From Struthidea cinerea (lineage: Eukaryota > Chordata > Aves > Passeriformes > Corcoracidae), in contig VZTI01001819.1 of the NCBI GenBank assembly GCA_013397865.1, forward strand, positions 248,001-312,000: 64,000 bases of DNA. Direction: 5' to 3'. The notes below the pieces were generated by a model. It had not been told where the DNA came from. It saw only the letters and a list, made by a program, of their open reading frames with translations, and did not search any database. Position 1 is the stretch's first letter, and each line of letters starts with the position of its first letter. The translations under genes were made by a program, and so were the position numbers. Below, one piece after another: positions 58,101 to 64,000 of this stretch.

Positions 58101-61100
58101 AATCACCCAATGACCAAACATACCTTGACTATATACTAGATGCAGTGCTGAGGAAGTAGAGTACTAATTTACTGATACAGCAGGACATGGGCTTATTTTA
58201 AAACAAATAATTTCCATTATATGAAATATATGTTATATCTATCTCTATATATGAAATTCAAACACTTTCCTATGCACGCTTTAATTCCTTCCTGATTGAT
58301 CTCAAATCTAATATAGTGTCAAGGTTTAAGCATGAATTAAAATATCATTTTTTGGTATTAAACTGTACAATGTTGTTCATCTTTGCATTCTGCCAAAGGC
58401 CGTTCTAATCAGGTGGACATGAAATAATAAAACATTTCATAATGTACTTCACCAAATTGCAAAGAATTTCGAATCTAAAAAAACATACAAAGCAAAAATA
58501 AGTATGGCAAATATCAACAATTTTACCACTCGGGCCTTTTTCCTTATTTAAATTTTCTGAATTCTGTTTATTATACTTGTGTTTTACAGGCAATGACTAA
58601 ATGAACAGAGACTTTCTATAATTTTAATGTGTTAAAATACATATTAGTCCAATTAATATTTAATTAAACACTAGACTATTTTGCTATATTCAGCTGTTCT
58701 GAGTGGGTCTATACCATGAACTCTCAAAGGAGAAAGCATTCCAGTTCCTATCTTTCTGTTTATTTAAGTTCCTCCTACGTTGGTTTTGTAACTGGCTTTT
58801 ATTTTTGTGATGAGGGGTCAGATTACAATTGATCTGGTTATATGTTTTACTAAGATACAGTGTTTCTCATGTCAGAGACTGAGGCAATCTGACTTTGATT
58901 TATTTGCAACACAAACATGGTAAGCATAATGTTATCTTTCTAAACTAACCAGACGTACAATATGTAAATTTAAATGGCTTACTTGCCTTAAAAGATATAA
59001 TGTTACCTGTACAATAATTTAATATATTGCACTTCAAAATGTAATGTGTACCGATAACATATTGTCAGATTTGTTGGTAGGCATCTAGTTTACTTTTGAT
59101 TTTTATGATTGTTTTTTGTAGGTTTTTTTTTAGTTTTTTTGTTTGTTTGAACAAGGTGGAACAAACAGAAATCATAGATTTATCAATCTTATATTGAGCA
59201 TTTTCTTATAACAGCATAGGAAATATAGAACACAGACTCCTCCAAGTCAGCATTATTAGGCCAGCTGGGATCTGGGTTTATCTGTAATCTGTTGGGTTTA
59301 TAATTTCTCTTCATAAAGTCTGATTACTGGCAGGATCAGGTACAGCTTGTCTTAATCGCATGACCTGTTGGTGCAGGTGGGAGGGTTCACGCGAGTAAGG
59401 CAAGTCCATTTCCTCCTGGAAATGGACAGGAAATTGGATAAAATGTATCAGCTGCTGTATGTATACATGTGTACAGGTGTGTGTGTCTCTATTTCAAATT
59501 TCTTCAATCTAGGAAAAATACTGGCTTTGGTTTTGTGTGGATATTCTAATTAGCAGCTCCACTTTAAGATACCAGTTTTCAAGACTACAGATGCCAGTGT
59601 CTGCATGTACTTTTGTATTTAAAATAGTACAACAAATATAGGAAGTAGCATCAATATTGTACACTGCCTAGTATTAATTCTTTCCTTAATAGAAAATGCC
59701 TTGAAAACAAGGGATGGGAAATATGTTTTCATCTATAGAAGAATATTTCAGGGATTTATTCTTTTTTATTCCATTTTATTCTTTTTTTTTTTTTTTTTTG
59801 CATTCTTCAAGGATATACATTCGTCTTGGTTTTTGCTTCAAATATAGTTTAAGGCTATTTGGTAAAGTATATACCAGATCCCAGGCTCAATTTACAGGGG
59901 TGTCTTCTCACAGAAACTTCTCAAAACTTCGTCTCTAAAGATTCGTACCTTGAAGCCAAGCATGCTTTATCAGCTGTCCAAAGACAGAACTCATGCTTAA
60001 TACCACACGCTGTAGGAAAAAGAGAAGGAAAAGAACAAACAAGCAAACAAAAGAAAACAGATTTGAAGCAATGTCAGATCTGCATAACCTACGGTACTTC
60101 ATGTTTTCAGTCATCCATCAGGCTGCAGGGTGTGTGGGATTTGGATTTAAAGTGCTCAACAGGTGAAGAACCAAAGTGCTTGAGTATAATTAAATAGTTG
60201 TTCTGCCTATGGCTAAATACATTGCATTTGTTAAAGCAGGTAAACAGGGAATGCAGTAACTGGGGCTGTCTGTCTCACGTGATTCTCACTGTTTTGACCT
60301 AAACTTGTGTTCAGTAGGATTCAAACCTTGGAATTGGGGGCTGCAAGTTACTCATTTTATTGCGTCTTCACCTGAAGACTTCTAAGTGCTGGATTGCTTG
60401 GTTGGCTCTGGAAGGTAGGTGAAGTGGAATAATTTTGTCTTAATTTGTTTTAAATGAAAGCCTCTTAACTGTGGCAGCTACCACTTCTCTCTTCTGACAA
60501 TGTGAGGCTTGAAAATATATTATTTTCCTTATATTCCATAGCTGGAAGTCACTTATCTCTTGAGTCATGTTTTTTTTTTTCTATGTCTGAAGCAAGCAAG
60601 AACCTTATTCTTGCCATAAATGATACTGCATAGAAAAATAGTTCTAAAAAAAAATACAACTGTAAACCACAGTTCACCTTTACCTTAACATAACCATTTA
60701 AACTTATATATACTTACCACTCACATTCATATTTCTTTAACTGTTTACAACATCACAACTGGCATTTTAAACAAGCAAGATTTTTTTGTTCTCAAGGATA
60801 CCCTGGAAACTCAATTGTTATAACAATTTGAGAGTTTGAAATAGTACATGTAGCACAGCTCTTGAAATGAAAGAGAGAAGGTTTATAAAATAAATATTAA
60901 CATGTAAAAGAACTGTTAAAAATGCAATGAGTGGTCCAAAGGAGCGAGTATAACTTTTTCTTTACTCATCTTACTACAGAAGATCTAACTTTTTAAGGCT
61001 TCCGTTTTGCTTTCACCCATCACTCAAGTCCTCTTGCATTACAATTTTGCTTAGGTTTCAGAGTGTCATTATACTGCTAACAGCAAACGTTTCTTAGTGG

Positions 61101-61768
61101 ACATTCCCACCATCACCAGACTTGTATGCTTCTTGGTTTCTGATGAACTTTGGAGTTTTAGTGGCTGGATATCCCTGTTCATCTCCAGAAACTCGAATGA
61201 GATGTGAGGCCTAATGTTATTTTGCAGTAACAAAGATGAGAAGAGTGGCAGAGCGCATGGGTAAATATGCTAGCTGGATTCTAGGAAAAGAAACTGGAGG
61301 TCAAGGAGATAAATGGGTTCTTTCTTTCCTGCTCTTTACATTTGTAGCACCTTCTACTTGGATTAGCTAATGCCTCTAGTGAATGGTGAGATGCACCCAT
61401 TTATAGTTTGTTATTCTTATCCCTAATTATCACACATTTTATAAAAATATAAATAACAAAAGGTAAGCTGGGTTCCATCTCAAGAGGTGTTTCTTGTTGT
61501 CCTCTGAGAATATGTTGGATAAGTCAGGTCTTGACAAGCCCTATCCATTGTAGCTGATTGTAAGTCAGACAATAAATACAAAAAGAAGTCATTCTTGCGG
61601 TGAGCTCAGCAAATTCTGAGGAAATCAAAAGCATTCCACTGTGCTTATGGCACAAAGAACACAACAGCAAGGGCATATTTAGTGGAGAGAATGAGACAAA
61701 AATTACCAGGTAAGTGACAAACTGTACAAGCATTTTGTTTAAAAAAGGAACTCTGCAGCATTCTGTCT
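58101..61768 (-). other. DLGAP2: Probable DLGAP2 3' UTR and flank
   Basis: The DNA directly after the DLGAP2 stop must start as 3' UTR; its length is unknown. AATAAA on the minus strand occurs at 60361-60356, and three times within 26 bp at 59780-59755, about 2 kb from the stop. No exon of another gene is seen. Confidence 0.45.
59755..59780 (-). terminator. DLGAP2: Cluster of three AATAAA hexamers, candidate DLGAP2 polyadenylation site
   Basis: Minus-strand AATAAA at 59780-59775, 59770-59765 and 59760-59755. The transcript-side neighbour is an A-rich tract (T run at 59782-59799 on plus), so the cluster may be chance within low-complexity DNA. Confidence 0.3.
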
Positions 61769-61987
61769 TTAAAGCCGGGTTTGAGCCTCTGGGATATAGA
61801 TCTCAATGCTGTCTGCACGCTCTGTGGCTGAATTCTGCCGGAAAGAGGCTGCTCGCTTGGCAGCCATCAGCCGTCTTCTAGCTTCTTGTCGTTGTCTGTC
61901 AGGTAGGTCCAGAGATTTTTCTCTTGTGATAGGGAATTTTCCTTTTGGGGGCTTCTTTGGTACAGGAGGAGGAATCTTTCTTTCTTC
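61769..61987 (-). CDS. DLGAP2: DLGAP2, last coding exon (C-terminal 72 residues)
   Basis: This is the final coding exon of a DLGAP/SAPAP (GKAP) scaffold protein of the excitatory postsynaptic density, which links PSD-95-type MAGUKs to SHANK proteins. It opens after the acceptor CTATTGCAG|GAAGAAAG (AG at 61989-61988, minus strand) in phase 0. It encodes a proline-rich stretch (K-I-P-P-P-V-P-K-K-P-P-K-G-K), a basic helix-like segment (RQRQEARRRLMAAKRAASFR) and the terminal D-S-I-E-I-Y-I-P-E-A-Q-T-R-L. The last four residues Q-T-R-L are the PDZ ligand bound by SHANK. The family is certain. DLGAP2 rather than DLGAP1, 3 or 4 is chosen from the K-G-K-F-P-I-T-R-E-K-S-L-D-L wording and from its position next to CLN8, as in mammals. 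Upstream exons lie beyond the window. Confidence 0.94.
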   Translation of the reverse strand, partial: EERKIPPPVPKKPPKGKFPITREKSLDLPDRQRQEARRRLMAAKRAASFRQNSATERADSIEIYIPEAQTRL

Positions 61988-64000
61988 CTGCAATAGGGCA
62001 TTAAAACTAAGTGTGAGCTGCATGCAAAAGGTACTTGTCAGCAGAGCATGCACATCAAAGACATGAAATGCAAAATACTGATTACATACATCAAGCATGC
62101 TCAATTTGTGCTTGCCCATCAGCTGACTAATGGATTACATGAACAGCTATCCACACTAGGAACACTGACAAAACCCTTTTATTTGACAACCATTACGCAT
62201 TCTGCGGTCCTGTGCCTGAAAAAAGACTGCGCTTCCTTCCACTGTCCTCGCAGGTATCGGCACATGCAATCTGCACACCTCTCTTCCATATGTATTTGTT
62301 TAATTTTAGCTGACACATTATTACACTCATTATAAACAGAAACACACACTGTCTCTCCAATAAGAATTCAGCGCATCTGTGTGGTCTGATCAAGTGAAAA
62401 GACTCTAAGATTACCAGGACAGGATTTTTGATTAAATTAATCATACTGAGTTTAGCCTCAGCTGGATATGAGACAGCAGCTGTGTATACATGTCTATTAG
62501 TTTAGTCTCCTCCAGGAATTGCTATATGGAAACATTCAAGCACCAACCAGAGAGAGAACATAGGGCTAATTGTTCTGCTTGCAAGCCTGGGCCATTTTAA
62601 AGAAAATTATTCTGAAGAATTATCAAATTATAAAGTGAAAGTCAATAGATTTTGTTACCAAAGTAGCTGTAAATTTCTCTGCAGGTGTTGAATCAAGAAT
62701 TGTTTTGAAGTATGAAATGGATATTTTACTCCATTTAGAGACTGTGAAATATCATATGAGGGCCTATAATCAAGGCATTGTACACCAATTTAGCTTAGAA
62801 GAGATGGACCTCTGGAGGTATTTCATACAATCGCCATTCAAAGTGCTCTCGAAATTAGATGCAACTTTGAAGTTAAATCAGTTTTTTAAAATTTCATGTT
62901 TAATACTGGACTGCATAGCCCTGAAGATTAATACTCCACAACTTCACTTGTATAGGTATGGTTATTATGATAGATCTTTTTGCTATATGATTTCTTAAAG
63001 TAATGGTAATGGTGCAGAGTATGGGCTGTTCCTTATGGAGAACACAGTTAATTTGATGCACAGCAGGATTCCAATAATACGAAAATCGAACTGATACATC
63101 TATGGTTTACAGACTCTTCATTGCATTTTTTTTGGGTTTTTTGTTTTTTTTCTTTTAAACTAATTCTGAGTCTACTACCAAAATGCAATAGCCAAGACTA
63201 AATAACTAAGGTTATTTAAAAACATAGTCCTACATTAAACAGGAACAGTGCACCAGCCTAAGATGCTATTCTCTGTGACAACCAGCTCTGCCTGTCTTTA
63301 TTTGCTCTATTTCCTGTTTTCAGACACTAACATAAAGACTCCATTCCTGTCATCCGATCTTAATTTTTTTTTCCACTTTTCGTTTTTTCCCTCTTAGGAA
63401 TATCACTGTTGCTGTCACTACAATAATTTCTTACTTCCAGTTGTCACTAGTAAGCAAGAGTTGCAAACTCACCATCCACCAACCCGTTGGCTGAAAATTA
63501 AAATCCAAGAGGAGCATGAAGAAATGAAAAAGTTGTCAAAATGCCTCCTAATTCCTCCCAAACCAAACAAGTATTCACCTGAGGGCAACAGTACTGACTC
63601 AAACGAAATGCTGTTTTCATCTGACTGATACAATAATCAGCAAGGATAGTGGGATAATCAAGGTAAGGGATGAAGTTCTAGAGAGGGGAAAGGCAGTTTC
63701 AGAATTACACTGCTTTTATGGGCAATTTGCCACCTTTGGTTTGTAAGCATAGTGTGGGGCATCTCCCAAATGGTGGAGTTGCAGGGCAGAGGTGCGGGCA
63801 GTTTGCCAGTAGCACTTTGTCCCCCAAAAGTTTGTGTGCTGAGCTTTAGTATGACCTGCACTATGTTTTGTCACATGCTTTTATCTCATTCCTGGTCTAT
63901 TACCATTTGTGTCATGCAGGCAGGGTTAAACACTGAAGTGTTCAGGTTTGAGCTGCCCCAAATTTGGCAGAGAGCTGAATTTACCTTGTTTAAATTCTTG
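61988..64000 (-). other. DLGAP2: Last intron of DLGAP2 (partial)
   Basis: This stretch precedes the terminal exon. I looked on the minus strand for the preceding GKAP-domain exon and did not find it. Low-complexity T runs occur at 63126-63156 and 63364-63388. Confidence 0.6.

Noticed and set aside
1..64000. CRISPR array, operon or prokaryotic system
   Set aside because: The sequence is vertebrate nuclear DNA with introns, LINEs and LTRs. No regularly spaced repeats were seen.

Overview
The window looks like nuclear DNA from a bird, most likely a songbird. It carries several antisense fragments of the avian LINE CR1, avian-type endogenous retrovirus LTRs, and a tRNA-Ile-derived SINE with a CR1-type tail (about 29518-29657) of the kind described as TguSINE1 in zebra finch. 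Genes are sparse, introns and UTRs dominate, and the only CG-rich stretches are three compact islands. There are two assembly gaps (6863-7045 and 44984-45077).

Two protein-coding genes can be recognised, both on the minus strand. At the right end (61769-61987) is the last coding exon of a DLGAP/SAPAP postsynaptic scaffold, assigned to DLGAP2. At 18097-19456 are both coding exons of CLN8, a TLC-domain ER protein, giving a complete 285-residue product. Its first, non-coding exon and promoter probably lie in the CpG island at 20340-21010. The order DLGAP2 then CLN8 in one direction matches mammals, where ARHGEF10 follows. A third CpG island (6260-7330), interrupted by a gap, sits where the ARHGEF10 promoter is expected. 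That assignment is inference from gene order; no ARHGEF10 coding exon was seen.

Layout from left to right: CR1 (1-480); AT-rich non-coding DNA with a CR1 scrap (4467-4606); CpG island with gap (6260-7330); AT-rich DNA with a possible LTR (8140-8470); an ERV LTR-like repeat (10504-11254); the CLN8 3' flank and UTR, which contains a CR1 with a perfect 80-bp tandem duplication (15037-15412); CLN8 exons, intron 1 and promoter island (18097-21010); then about 40 kb between the genes. That interval holds the SINE (29518-29657), a CR1 (31381-31776), a 70-bp LTR remnant with perfect target duplications (36248-36317), a solo LTR (37342-37891), an orphan CpG island with a CTCF-like site and a (GGGACC)7 repeat (40060-41120), and a second solo LTR (43453-44084). 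From about 44 kb to the DLGAP2 exon the DNA is AT-rich and non-coding; its right part should be DLGAP2 3' UTR.

I found no previously undescribed multi-gene system. The most notable points are the internally deleted 70-bp LTR that keeps both ends and its target duplication, the perfect CR1 duplication, the orphan CpG island between CLN8 and DLGAP2, and the in-frame upstream start codons of CLN8.
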